Shown here: positions 35,138-47,465 of the stretch, piece after piece
Layout: every line of letters starts with the position of its first letter
Position numbering within the stretch: the stretch's first letter is position 1
DNA from: Pseudoscleropodium purum
Taxonomy: Eukaryota > Streptophyta > Bryopsida > Hypnales > Brachytheciaceae
DNA length: 64,000 nt
Direction of reading: 5' to 3'
Assembly (NCBI GenBank): GCA_963969395.1
Contig: OZ017803.1
Location: 1,922,001 to 1,986,000 of the forward strand
Notes under the pieces: model-generated
What the model was told of the DNA's origin: nothing
What the model saw: the letters and a program-made list of their open reading frames with translations, nothing else
Database searches by the model: none
Made by a program: the position numbers and the translations under genes

Positions 35138-38100
35138 GGGAGTCCTACAACATTCAACAAAGAAGTAGGAGAGTCATCAGAAGACGAGGATTGAAGGTAC
35201 ATTTCAGTAGTATTGTTGAGAGTTCTTCTTGGAATGTGTATGTCGTTGTTAAGATTATATGCATATCATTTTAAAAAAAAGAACTGAAATGAATTAAAGA
35301 TCTACAAAGTAGAGAAATGAAAGAATGAAATGGAAAGGTGGAAAAAAGAATTCTAGAGAACCTAGATTTATCTCCATAGAGAAAGATATTTTTGTCATAG
35401 AAATTGATCAATGACAATAGAGAAGGAGAAGGAGCAGCAATGGTACTTGTCATGGAATATAATCTTAAATCGATAGAATATGATAGTGGACTACTTAATC
35501 TGAAAGCATGGTACTTGTAGAAGACGTTACTTTTACTAGATTTGGTTGTAGATATTATAGTTGTAGAGGTCAGCATAGCAGGTCAATCAAGAAATGACAA
35601 AGTAAGAGGGTAAGAACTAGTAATGGGAACTTCAGTGGTTGTGAAGTGAACCATGAATAAGGGAAATGAGCCTAAAAGAACTTGTAGTGTTGAATGCATT
35701 CAAGAAATTATTTTCCATAACACATATTTCAAGAATGATAGAATTAGGTAATTTAGTAGAGGACCCTAGTTTAGTGTATTAGATTTCATCGTATTCTCAT
35801 TTGAAGAATATGGTATTCTTAAGTAATCTATCAACAAAAAGAACATGAAGAAGACGCAAAATTCCTTTCAATATCAAGTTTGAAGTAGTCGACATAGAAA
35901 AACATGTGAAAAAACAGAACAAAATTGTTAGAGGAGAATTGTTTTTGCTGATATTATTGGTCAAAGAATGGTGTTAATGAAAAAAGAGAAAATTACAATG
36001 TTCTATTAAAAGGAGGAAAGTATGTGACCCAAGGAAATATTTGTATGCATTTTTATGAAATGAAACAAGTGAGAGGCCAAGATTTCTCTGTTGAAGTGTC
36101 TAGTGCTCCAAATAGAAGTGGCTATGAGCGTTTCCTATCTTGAAGTTAACTTTATCGATGGTCGATGTCGATGGTCAATCTATGGTTTTCTTGCAATTGA
36201 ATGAAAATATGAAAAATACATTGTCGTCATAGTGTCTAGGAAGAAAGTGCAGATGCGATTGTCCGTAAAGAGAATGATAGGATGAGATAAGTGATTTATG
36301 TAGATGTAAGTCGACTCGGTTGATCATAAACAATTGCTATGATTGGTTTGTATGGAATTGGAGAAGGTGTTTTCAACAAGGAAGTGCAAGAAGTTTCGAA
36401 CAATGTGCTGACCATTTTGAAGAGAGTCTGAAATGCTTGAATGAGAATTATATGTACGGAACTTAACTAATAAGTATATAATGGTGACAATTTAGAAGAA
36501 CTATAGAAAAAGAATAAGAGAATGCCCATATGTGACCTTAAGACTTGAACTTCAAAGAAATGAAGATCAGCATTTTATTCATGCTTCGAGTGCTCAAAAG
36601 CTTATTAGTTGTGTAGTAGGTTAATTGACCTTGCAGTACTAATGAATTAAAAGTATAATGAAGGTCTATGTAATTATAAACTGCAAAAGTTAAAGTTAAA
36701 TTCCAATACTACCTAGGAGATGGTGCATGTAATGTTTGTGAAGGGGGATTTCATGTTCCAGTGGAAGGTAATACATGTAATGCGCGTGTTAATAGACTGG
36801 GAAAAGCAAGGCGGAAATAGACAAATGAGTCAAAACTAGACACATGTGATGAAGTGAATGAATGGAAGTGTTATTATTATTTTGAATAAGAATCATATTG
36901 TAAAAATGTTTTTGGGAAAGAAGGAAGGCGAACATATTGTAGACCAGTAGCATCTACAATTTTATATACCATAGATATACGTACGCAATTAGTTACAGGT
37001 TTCTGAATGTATATAGGAAGAGAAGGTGTTGTCCTAGACATGAGCTTACTATGTAGGCAACTCATAATAATGAAGGTACCAATGGAGAGAATGTAGTTGA
37101 TGCTAAAATCCTATAAGTAAAAGTTACAATTGTAACCGGGAATTGAGAGTGACGGAGGTAATTGAAGTGGATTTCAAAATAGTGTCCAAACAGTTGAAGG
37201 AGCTCTCAATTGTTGAGGTAAACTAACCATGTCACTCATCTTTTAGGGACGTTAAAGAAATTTTTATGCGATTCATTGGATGCAATTTTGAAATTTTAAA
37301 TTCATATTTGCAATTGGAGACCACAAATTAGGTAGGACAACTGTAAAGAATGATTTACAAAGAAACAGAATAGGGGGAATTTTGTTCAAATGCACACTTG
37401 GAATGACTGAAGGAGGGAATCATTTCACCTTATTCCTATCAATGAACTGGCATTGTGAAGATAATTCAATTTAAGAAAGTATAACAATTACTATTTCATG
37501 ATATACAATTCCACATGTCACCGCATGTAGTCATGGAGTGTATTGGAAGATGCTCAAGACGAAGTATTGTTATTCATGAATCACCCATCTAATAATATTC
37601 ATGTGTGTTTTTTTTGTCTTTTTTTGCAAGGAAGCAAATGAATTATGTTTGGTTTTTAGGTTTTTTTTGGTCGACCATAACCTACAATGTCAAAACGAAA
37701 GGAAGATTTAATGGTCAATGGAAGGTATACTTGGAAAGAATGCTTGGAGCTTGCAGTCACCTTATATTTCTTTGGAAAAAGGGTAGAGTAAATACTACGA
37801 ATTTTGTGCAAAGCAAAGTTAGTTGAAGAATTTAGTTGAAGATTGAATATAGGAAATTCTCTTCATGATGAGTACGGCAGTGACATCTTAGGCTTCCAAA
37901 ATTGGAGTGCGTTGATTTTACTACTTGGGGCCAAAGAAAATTATGCATAAAGAAGTGTTATATTGCATAATGAATTGATTAACAGGAATAGCCAAAGAGG
38001 AGGCCTTCATATTTTGAGATGGTCTACATGTTTTTTAAAACATCTTGTTGGGAATTGCTTTCTCCTATAATTTGGTTTGATCACACTCATTTGGTCATTT

Positions 38101-38344
38101 TGCTTCACAATTCAGTGTGCAATAATTGAAGGTGGGAAACACATTACTTGACATTTACATGGACATGTTTTGTTTATGAAGATAACAATGAAGTTAGTAA
38201 TGAAAGTGAAATGCAGAATCTGCTTTTCAATGAAGGCAGAAAATTGAAAACAATGAATGCTCTTGTTGATGAACAATTGTACATGCAATGTGGAATATCA
38301 AAAGCCTCTTTATAGTCCATGTATTCAAAGTTTGTTGAATGTAG
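35138..38344. other. Spacer, probably decayed transposon sequence
   Basis: Less AT-biased than other spacers and with scattered short open frames, which suggests old coding DNA. I cannot match any frame to a family, and no LTR or terminal inverted repeat was identified. Confidence 0.4.
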
Positions 38345-38495
38345 CAACTACTACCACAATCAACAAAAAAATGTCACAGTCTTTTGTAACCATAACTAAA
38401 CCTAACAAAAATATGTAAAACTAGTTATTCAATTACCATAATCAACAACAAAAATGTTTCTTTTTTGTTAATTTGGATAGGATTCTCTAGTAGTG
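38345..38495. mobile_element. Possible degenerate CACTA-type MITE
   Basis: The reverse complement of the right end reads CACTACTAGAGAATCC. Inside it AACAAAAAAGAAACATTTTTG roughly pairs with AATCAACAAAAAAATG in the left part. The left terminus is poorly preserved and no target duplication is evident. It resembles the 557-738 and 17679-17836 elements in size and sequence. Confidence 0.35.
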
Positions 38496-39125
38496 TGAGG
38501 TTGGCCATGGATGAGGTGCTTCAAGCCTCTGGGCTTGCAGCCTACAAAATGCCCACCCAAACCCACCTACAAAATGTAGGACGGGTGGGCATGCTCTTAT
38601 AACATTTTTTTCTTTCTATTGATATACTACACAATTATATTTTTTAATAAGTGTCCTCACTAATTATAAAATGAATGTATGGTAACTACACCTAAAATGT
38701 CCGAAATAAGCTTTGTTGCATAACCAGTGTGCTCTAGAAAATGAATAACATTTTTTGCACATTGCTTAACCCAAAAATAACGATACAATCATTTTCTAAT
38801 CGATGAATGACAAAAAATCTTGTTTAGCAGCATAGAAATGCAACTATTCACCCTCTAAAGTTTGTAGGAAAAAGAAAGGTCTTTTATAACAGCTTGACTT
38901 CTAATGAATACTTTTGCAATATTTTAAGCCAACAAATCACACAATAATGAAAAGGATGATTTTCAAGGTCACCCCTTCATCGTTTAAGGATTAAAATTCC
39001 ATAATTTTTAGATGAATTGTAAATTAGTTATTAATTATAGAGATTCAAGGTGTAGGATGATAAAAGTGTCATGTAGGTGATGCCAAAATGAATTTCACTC
39101 ATGAAGAAATGACAATAGAGAGAAG
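38496..39125. other. Spacer, nothing recognised
   Basis: AT-rich. A short inverted repeat around CCCACCC...GGGTGGGC lies near 38555-38592, and nothing else is notable. Confidence 0.5.
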
Positions 39126-40056
39126 TTAACCCCTAAATGATTTTGACTATGTTTTTATCAAAACTGCTTCCAAACTACCATTTCTAGTACATGTACCGAA
39201 TTTCAAAAAAAAAATGTTTTGGGACACATAACCATAGGAAAAATTTGAGAACCTATAGAAAAAATTTCAAAACTTTCTACCATGTAGATTGCAAAAGATT
39301 AGCATTTGACAAAAAAAAATTTTGTAGCCCTGCGAAAATCTGGGTAGGTGCACTTCAGATGGTCACATTTGTATGAAAAATGTCCAAAATGGTGGTTACT
39401 CTTTGAATTTATTCTTCAAGTCAAGTTGGCTACATGCTTGAAAAATTTCAAATCATTTGGAATTATACAACATATAGGAAAAAAATAGTAAGTAGAAAAG
39501 AGTAGAGAATGATTCAAAATACTAAATTGGTTAACAATTTATTTATGAAAGTGAAAAATGCCAATCCCAATGATTGTAGTGTTGTAATAAACAATCTACA
39601 CCCATTGTTTTTGTTTTTTTTCAAAAATATTAGAAATTGAGTTAAATAAAGAATTTCAAAGTTTGTCTAAGAATAGAGATTCAATAACAACCCATAAACT
39701 TTCACAAACTAAAACTCCTCATAACTTTTAACTCATTGATCAAAATGGAATGATTCATAGCTTTCATGTATATATAAATCTAATGAACCAATTTCAAATT
39801 TTAATTTCTTCAAAAAATGATTTTAAAGAAGTTTTGTTTGATGCCTTGGTTACCCATTGAGTGGTGAAAAGTACATATCACATAATAACTTTTTAACCAT
39901 ATATTCAAAAGTTATAAAAATTATTGGACCTTATAGTTGCTACTTCGGCACATATTGCATTAAATTTCAAAGAAAATAAACAAAAACTCCATTTATAACA
40001 AACTGCCCAAAATTTCTATATTGCCAAAAAACACAATTTGGGCACTTATGGGTTAG
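39126..40056 (+). mobile_element. piggyBac-type MITE, family 1 (copy C, 931 bp)
   Basis: TTAA at 39126-39129 is followed by CCCCTAAATGATTTTGACTA. The right end reads GGGCACTTATGGG into TTAG at 40053-40056. It is colinear with the 4008-4940 copy over its whole length. It preserves TTGAGTTAAATAAAG at the site where copy F (23437-24905) received a nested insertion. It lies about 0.6 kb beyond the stop codon of the EF-P-like gene. Confidence 0.87.
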
Positions 40057-40669
40057 AACAACACCAAGTATACTCAAAATTGACCACTTGTTTAGTTGCC
40101 ACCTTCACAAATCTATTAATAGAGGTTCACACTACTCAAGATTCATTTTACATTTGCCCTTGCCATGTGCACCATTTTGGGAATCTTCCCTATTTATTTC
40201 CCCTTCAAAAGTAAGGGTTGATTTTGAGTAGCGGTCCATTTTAGGTGAAGTTACCTTAGTGCACTTTTCAATACATTCATCTTCCACCACGTGGACTGTT
40301 GTCCATTAGGGGTTCATAGTGTATGAACAAATGCGTTTGTCAATCATTCAGGATGCCTAACGCATCAGTTACACCTGCAACCAATGGCTAGTGGCACTCT
40401 ATAAGATGGAGAACGACTGCAAGAAAGGTCCATTGCAGGACAGAGCATCACTTGAACAGGAACTAACAGTTCTCTTACTGTTCTTTGGAGCATCCCCGTG
40501 ATGGAGTCTTCCCAGGTCTAAATTCAGTCCCGTGATTCGATTACTAAGTTAGTTTCTCTCCTCAAATTACAAAACTCCTGCTGAAATCACAGCAATAAAT
40601 GCGGGTCTCACGAGGATGTACCAAGAACACCAGGCAATTTGACTGCATTAAGAGTCCGACCTGAAGACG
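40057..40669. other. 3' flank of the EF-P-like gene
   Basis: Contains the 3' UTR of the minus-strand gene that ends at 40670. GC rises towards the gene. No terminator or polyadenylation signal could be fixed confidently. Confidence 0.4.
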
Positions 40670-43600
40670 TTATGCAGTGACACGACTCATATACTGACCG
40701 GTTCGTGTATCAACTTGAATGGAATCCCCTTGATTGACGAACAGAGGCACATTCACTAGAACCCCCGTTTCTGTTGTCGCTGGCTTGGATCCTCCTGTCA
40801 ATCAGAAAAGAGGAATCAGCAACTGCTTTAGTGGACATCACTAATTTCACATCACTTATTTGGACTTCAGTGGCCTGACATGTTGGAAAATAACCGAAGT
40901 CATACATTCCATGTGAACTCTAGTTTGCCTAGCAATCTAAAAATTAACTCAAAATCCAGCATGAAGCTGACGCGGGAAAATGATCCTCAGAAATCAAAAT
41001 TTTAGACTCCAGAATTCATGTAAGGTAACCACACCCACTTGCGACATTTTAAAGCGCTGACCATAGTTCATATTATTGCGAAGGTCAGATTTCCAAACAG
41101 TCTTGTTAGAAAATTGAAGAGGATTCCAAAACACTACAGAATGCATTATTTGGATACCTTGTGCAATAGTTACAAGAGATCAAAGTTTTATTGGTAAATG
41201 AGCTTTTACCGACAGGAGTTCTGATGTTGAATAGGAGTACATTCTTAAAACCGATATGTTTTCATCGTGCAAGATACGTAGGTGTCGCAATTAGGTATGG
41301 TTACGTTATAGACTTGGACGTTCTTGTTTGAACAGAAAACGTACCCTGAGCTGTGTCTCCCTTAAAACCAGGATCTGTTTGTGTGACCTTCACTATGACT
41401 GTGATAGGCACCTCTACATCAATGACCTGCAGGCACCAAGAATTATGTAATTACCAGATCTTCATGTAAATAGAGTAATTTTAATGTGCAACTCAAGATT
41501 CACTGCATCCAAAACTACTGAGTCGTCCACAGAAGTACCTTCTCATTCCACATCAAAACGTTGCACTCCATACCCTCCTTCAACCACTTGGTCTTATCAC
41601 CAAGTTCGCTAGCGCTCATCCTGGTCTCTTCAAATGAGCTCTATTGCACCCACAACAAAGAGAATTGTACCCAATATTGAATTTCTTGAGAAATATTGGA
41701 TACCACATCCCAGGTACAAGTGCCATTCATAAAAACGCCTAGCATGGCGTCCATGAAATACAACAACGAAGCCACGATTCATGTGATGCCAAGCATTAGC
41801 ATTCAAAACAAGGGACCAATACGACACCGCTATGATATATGTAGGGATAACGTCTGTAATTGCATTCGTATTTGTATTTGAATATGAAACCGCATACCAA
41901 CAAATTCATATCCGTGTATCATACCCATATACTGTATGTCGTATCCGTATGGGGAAAGGACAAGACATGCGACACCAGGTGGTTGGCTATTTTGGTGGGA
42001 TACCGGTAGTGAAGAAAGAACAATTTTAGGAAACAAAAATATGGCAAGTTGTCTTTGACGAACTAGTGTAAGAAGGGCATACCATATCCATGAACACGAA
42101 TTGATCTGCATCCATATACGTGTACTGCATAGCTTCCTTGGAAATGTTTGCCTCATCAACCTGCAATTACGCCAATATAAACATCCGCCCTTCACAATAT
42201 TGTCTTTTCCATGTAAAAAACACGGCTATGAAAAGAACCAAACACGTTTTAAATATCAATTAACGATCAGTTCCAGACGGCTAATAACTCATGACTAGAC
42301 ACACCTGCTCCCCGGCTCTGAAAGTGCGTTCTACTGTGTTGCCGGTGACATAGTTTCGGAGCTTGGTGCGCACAAATGCAGCTCCCTTTCCAGGCTTCAC
42401 ATGCAAGAACTCTTCACCACAATGCAAATAGAAGATATAAGCTCAGCCATCAGCTCAACTCTTGTACCAATAACACTTCACAGCTTCCTCACTGGACTAT
42501 AAGTCCCAATGCCAGCCAATTAGCTACACCACCCACACGCACACAACGTTCTCTTGAGTCTTGGACTTACACAAGAGTAAGTTTGGATTGAGAACACGTA
42601 CGATAGCAGAAAAGGTAGATTCCCACCTCCCAATGCTCTTCCTGAGATTTAACACTTACGTGCCCAAAGAATTCGCTTCCATGTCTAAAACTCGTTTAGG
42701 AAGTTTCCCAAAAGGTAACAAACATAACAACAAAAAGAAGAAATCATGTCCGACATGTTTAACAATTGAAACATGTTTTGACAATAACCATAAATGACTT
42801 ACCATTAAAAGTGGGCTTTCAACATTTAGCTTGGGCACTTAGAAGTTAATATTAGCCGTATGATTATTTGATATAACATACTCTAGAACCCTTTCAAAGA
42901 CAATGAAAGTATCAGAACAATTGATACTTTCTCAACGAAGTAATTTCACTAATCTACTAGTATTGCAAAATGGTAAATAGATTCAATTTAGTGAATAAGA
43001 GATCCTAAACATACCCTGAACACGCCATGGAGCCCCGTCTAGCACAATGTTGGTTCCGCCTCTGAAGTCGTTGCTACTTAAGGCACATATCTCTGCATTC
43101 AAAATCACCGACATTAGATAGAATCTTGGTGAAGGCAGCAACATATGCTCACTTTCAGGTACTTATCTCACGAATGTTTGAGTTCTATTAAGTAGAATGA
43201 CCCCGAACTTAAATCTAAACAAATCAATATACAACCACTTTTAACCCGTAAGTGCTTCATAGTTATGTATTGTACAAAGATTTATGCAAACATGTGCAAA
43301 AATTCAAAAGAGGATTTAGGGGATAAATTGTGAAAACCTATTCAACTTACATACAAGATTTTAAAATTGAGTCACAATTCGAGAGTCTGTTCAAACGAGC
43401 ATTGCAACGAACAATGCACAGTAGCTGTTATGGTCGCCAGGGCATTATGGCAAACATATGCGAGCTTGATAATTCGTTCTAGCTCAACTTATGTCTTAAC
43501 AACATCTCGTGTAGCTACACCAATCAATAGCCAGTACACTGCCTAACAAAGAACAGACTTGGGAAATTCGCACACCACCTAACTACAAACAAACAGTTTA

Positions 43601-44178
43601 TTAATCCAAAACCCTGAACATCTTAAACCCAAGCCACAGGAAGTAAGAAACAACAAACGCACTCCCCGGAAAAACAAGAAACAGAGTCTGCTTCAACTCA
43701 TGTTTTTGACAAAACCGAGTGTAGCTAAGATAATTCACAGCCAGTACTTTCAAGAACACTACCAAACAAGAATACACTCACTAAATTCGCACATCACCTA
43801 ATTACGACAATTCTTTAAATTAAACTCAAACTCCAGAAACCCTAAACCTTAGTCACAGAAAGCACGAAACAGCCAATGCACCAAAAGATTATAAGAAAAT
43901 CCTCTGAAGCTTACAAAAAGCACAATGAACGCATGCAAATTCTCCGTCGACATTACCACAATTCACATTGGTCTCTATCACAGAATGTTTCTGAGAGGAA
44001 GGCTTGTAAAGCACAGAAACTCCTTACCGAGAGTGGAGAATTGGCGGGCGCCCAAAGAATGCGTCGGCAATGTCATGGCGTGTTGGCCGCTCCTGAAGGA
44101 AGTGGAAGCAGCGGAAGTGGCTATGAACCTTGATGACAGAGAGCCGATAAGCGACAGTGAGGCCGCCATGGCAGCCAT
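40670..44178 (-). CDS. Organellar elongation factor P-like protein (7 exons, 240 aa)
   Basis: EF-P relieves ribosome stalling during organellar translation. Exons are 44178-44028, 43092-43015, 42411-42305, 42160-42083, 41640-41539, 41426-41345 and 40794-40670, all GT-AG and frame-consistent (241 codons with stop). The N-terminal 50 residues ([20 protein letters not shown] and onward) are Ser/Ala/Arg-rich with almost no acids, as in transit peptides. Then follow the KOW-like domain ([34 protein letters not shown]), the OB domain ([59 protein letters not shown]) and the C-terminal domain ([20 protein letters not shown]). The tip lysine equivalent to bacterial Lys34 is K85 in PGKGAAF. The chosen ATG gives a typical presequence, although the frame is open farther upstream to 44361. 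Chloroplast versus mitochondrion cannot be decided. Confidence 0.93.
43480..43895. repeat. Two-copy tandem duplication in intron 1 of the EF-P-like gene (about 210 bp unit)
   Basis: GTGTAGCTA followed by CAGCCAGTAC or AGCCAGTACA recurs at 43509 and 43719. Downstream, AAATTCGCACAYCACCTAA, an AAACCCTGAAC/AAACCCTAAAC block and CACAGRAAG recur in the same order. The copies have diverged by scattered substitutions and indels. They lie next to exon 1, which parallels the leader duplication in the KUP gene. Confidence 0.6.
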
Positions 44179-44500
44179 CAATGGTGTGAAATATCCAAAT
44201 CTGCTACACGAAATGCAGCAAACAAGAAATCCGCAGAAGTTCAGGCGAAAGGAGAAAGACGGGGAATGTGTTGGGCACAGGGAGAAGAGGACACAAGTAG
44301 GATGGCTTCTAAACTGTTGTGCAGATAGGGTCTTGTGACATAAGGGAGGGAGCCGACCCATTTCCGACCAGGGATCTATTCCCGTTATATAGGCTACATT
44401 CTTTTCAATCAGCAGGAGAAAGGAGGAGATTAATTACGGCACAATTTCCAAAGCAGTTGTGGCACATTTCGATTGGCTACAGTCTTAGTCAATTTTGCAA
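44179..44500 (-). promoter_or_regulatory. 5' UTR and promoter region of the EF-P-like gene
   Basis: Higher GC than the spacer and contiguous with exon 1. A TTATAT-like motif near 44376-44385 (the plus strand reads CGTTATATAGGC) could serve as a TATA box on the minus strand, about 200 bases upstream of the chosen ATG. Inferred from position only. Confidence 0.35.
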
Positions 44501-47253
44501 CCAATCCATGGTTGAAAATAGGAAGATCTATATGATAAGAATAAGTCAAGCAAAATCTTTAGCTAAAAAATTTATAGTAATTATATTTTGAGGAATAAAA
44601 TTCTGAAAAATATGAAATTCATCTAAACTCTATTTTTGTACATTGGAAAATTTCTCTACTCAATAAACTTGTGCTCTAAATATGTGTAATTGCATAAGTG
44701 GTTGGAAATGGGTTGGTTTCTTTAGGTTAGTTTTGAACTTGGTAAATCTAAGAGAAATCCTTCTAGGGTAGATCTATAGTACAAGAAAACACCCAAAGGC
44801 TAAGGAAAGAGGGAAAGGGGGGGAGATAGATGCCAATTGGCAAGGAGGATAAGGAACCCAAAACAACCACTGATAGGCACTAAGGGCTTCCTATTAATCA
44901 TCCGAAAAACTTCACGAGGTTGCTATAGTTGAAAATAGCTATTGTATTTTCATGTAGACCCAATGGAGGGGGGAGGAATACAATTAGAAATCCACACATA
45001 TTAGATTCCCTCAAGATGAACAGTCTCCACCAATGTCCATCGATATCGATGAAACTTCAACTCCTCTTTCCTCGCTTGCCCACCCCAGCAAGACAATCAG
45101 TGAAGCTTGTTTTGTCTTGTTGCTTGAATTATAGTTTATGATGCATAGTTGGTGTAATGGGCCTAGGGATTGTGACTTCAATAATTTCCAATTACAGCTC
45201 AATATGGGTGAAATTTGGGGTTGTAATTTTTTATGGCACTGTAGGTTAGTGTTCATTTCAACTTTTCTTTTATCTTACTAGACCTTTTTAGTTTTGAGGA
45301 TGAAGACATGTGAGATTACATTTTGCCCTTAAATTTATTTCATTCAATTTTTTGGGGGTTGGACTTTGAGATGATTTTGCCTATTCTTCCTGTGAGATCT
45401 GTGGACAACTTTAGTGCAGAATGAGCTTGCCCTGCTGTAACTGCTTTATTATTAATTCAACTTTATTTCTTGCACTATGACATGTCCTGGAACATCACAA
45501 CCTGTACAGTACAGTACAATAGAACTTCATAGATTAACTTGCCCAATTCTCCTTAGACAAAAGCTCAAAGAAAGTGCAGAAAGCTGTCATTCCCTCTTTC
45601 AATTTCACATGCAATTCACTTTCAATTTTCACAATTCTGGCTTGAGCTCAGACGGTTGCAACACATTGCAAATCTCAACTGATTCTGCAACAACAAAGTG
45701 TTGCATAAATCCATAGGAAAATAATGCCAAGAGTGCTGAATTTGTATATCCTTTGAGAAATTCAGACAATTCTTTAAGAAAGTCCACATACACGGTGTTG
45801 GGGTTTGCTTCTCTTCTAAATCTTACTTCTGATAAACCCAAGATTCTTGTTGATGACTTGATTTTTGAAAATGCTTGTGCCCCATGTAGTTCTATAGCAT
45901 AGATAGACAAAGATAGTAGATGTTTTTTGAGGCCTTAACAAGACCGAGGGTTTTCTAGCCCTGAAACGTTGAAAATGCTGTCAACAACGTAGTTTAACGT
46001 GGCCAAGAGAATGCTACGTCATTTCTCAAAAAAAAATTATTTTATTTATTTATTTTGACATTTTTTTATATTATAAGAATTTGATTTGATTTTAACTAAA
46101 TTATTTTTTGAAAAAAAAAATTCTAACAGCCAGCTATTCCTTCGCTACATAGAGAACTACATAGGGAGCAACCTTGAAATGGGCTATTGTTGCCCTCAAA
46201 AAACATCTAATGTATCCTTAAGTCTATACGATGTATTGTGTAATGGCTCTGTAGGGAAAATTCAACCCTAATATATCTATCAGTGACAAATTTTTTTATA
46301 AATCTGCCAACTCTACATCAAAAATTGCCAAGAAGGGCACAATTATATTTTATGTGGTTAAGTTAATCACCCACATAGTTTCCTTGGCAACTAATTCAGC
46401 AATAACAAAAACTTGTTCAAGAGTCAACAGTTTGATAAATGTCACCACTATTCCTATCCTACCTTTATGACATGATCAACCTTGCAATTGAAACAAAGAA
46501 AAGAAGGGTTTCAAGACTTATATAGCAATTCAATCCTTTTGCTAAAAGTATAAGGTATAATGAAATTTGAGATATTTTTTGCACACATGCAGCTAATAGA
46601 AAATCTAATTACTTAATATTACACATGCTATGGCTTTTATAAACACACAACACTAGAAAACAATCAAGTTCACTTCTTGGGCGTGCTATATATATACAAC
46701 TTCACAAGCTCCATTGTTGTTACTTGCTTGGATCTTATGGCAAAGCCCAATTGTGTATGGGCTTCTTAGAACCAAAACCATCCTTTACACGTACAATGTT
46801 GAATTCCAATTTTAAATGAAGCACTTTGCTATTGACAATGTTAAGTACTTTATGAGTAAGTTTAGAACATGTAGTTTGTACATGTGAGCTATAAGGTAAG
46901 AGATCCATAAATGGCTCACTTAAGCCTATCTATCTCATCAATGATTGTAATAGATGTCCCAAGAAGCATGTCATGCGTTCCTAGATAGGGGATGCATTTA
47001 GAACTTGCTCCATTTAAGAACCTCCTACCTTATTATGACAATCAAATTAAAGAAGAAAATTGTTCAAAAAACTTTGTAAAATGTTGATGCTCTAAAGGTA
47101 GCTGAGGCAACACTAATAGCTAAACTTGTGACTTGTGATGAAGGCTTTGCCTTGGGATGATATTCGGTTTGGAGGCCAAACAAAAAATCTTCAGAACATT
47201 TTGAAGGCACCACAAAATTGTCAATTGGGCTAGTAGGTACTTGCATCTAGATA
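44501..47253. other. Spacer, nothing recognised
   Basis: The longest open frame, 93 codons on the minus strand (45910-45629), matches no family I know. The region has low-complexity A/T tracts near 46030-46120. No gene is called. Confidence 0.45.
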
Positions 47254-47465
47254 CAAGAGAAAAGGGTGTTTTAAGTGAGTTTTTAAGTATAGTCCTAAAC
47301 ATAAGATTATAAATAATGACCTTTTAGGAGATTTTCAGTAAAAATTTACTAAATATACATGTATTTCTAGTAAATTATTATTAAAAATCTCCTTAAAAAT
47401 CATTATTTATAATCATATGTTTAGGACTATACTTAAAAACTCAATTAAAACACCCCTTTCTCTTG
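47254..47465. mobile_element. TA-flanked foldback MITE (212 bp, Mariner-like?)
   Basis: Both arms start CAAGAGAAARGGGTGTTTTA and continue through TGAGTTTTTAAGTATAGTCC, TAAACATAWGATTATAAATA and GGAGATTTT. Each arm is about 95 bp with only a few mismatches. The element is bounded by TA on each side (47252-47253 and 47466-47467), which suggests Tc1/Mariner. A transcript would form a long near-perfect hairpin. Confidence 0.72.

Noticed and set aside
42833..43252. TTAA-type ends at CTTGGGCACTTAGAAGTTAA and TTAACCCGTAAGTGC inside EF-P introns
   Set aside because: They point away from each other and neither has a partner end or family interior. Probably chance or very old remnants.
45629..45910. 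A 93-codon minus-strand ORF as a gene
   Set aside because: It has no recognised family, splice context or promoter. Chance length is plausible in a spacer this size.
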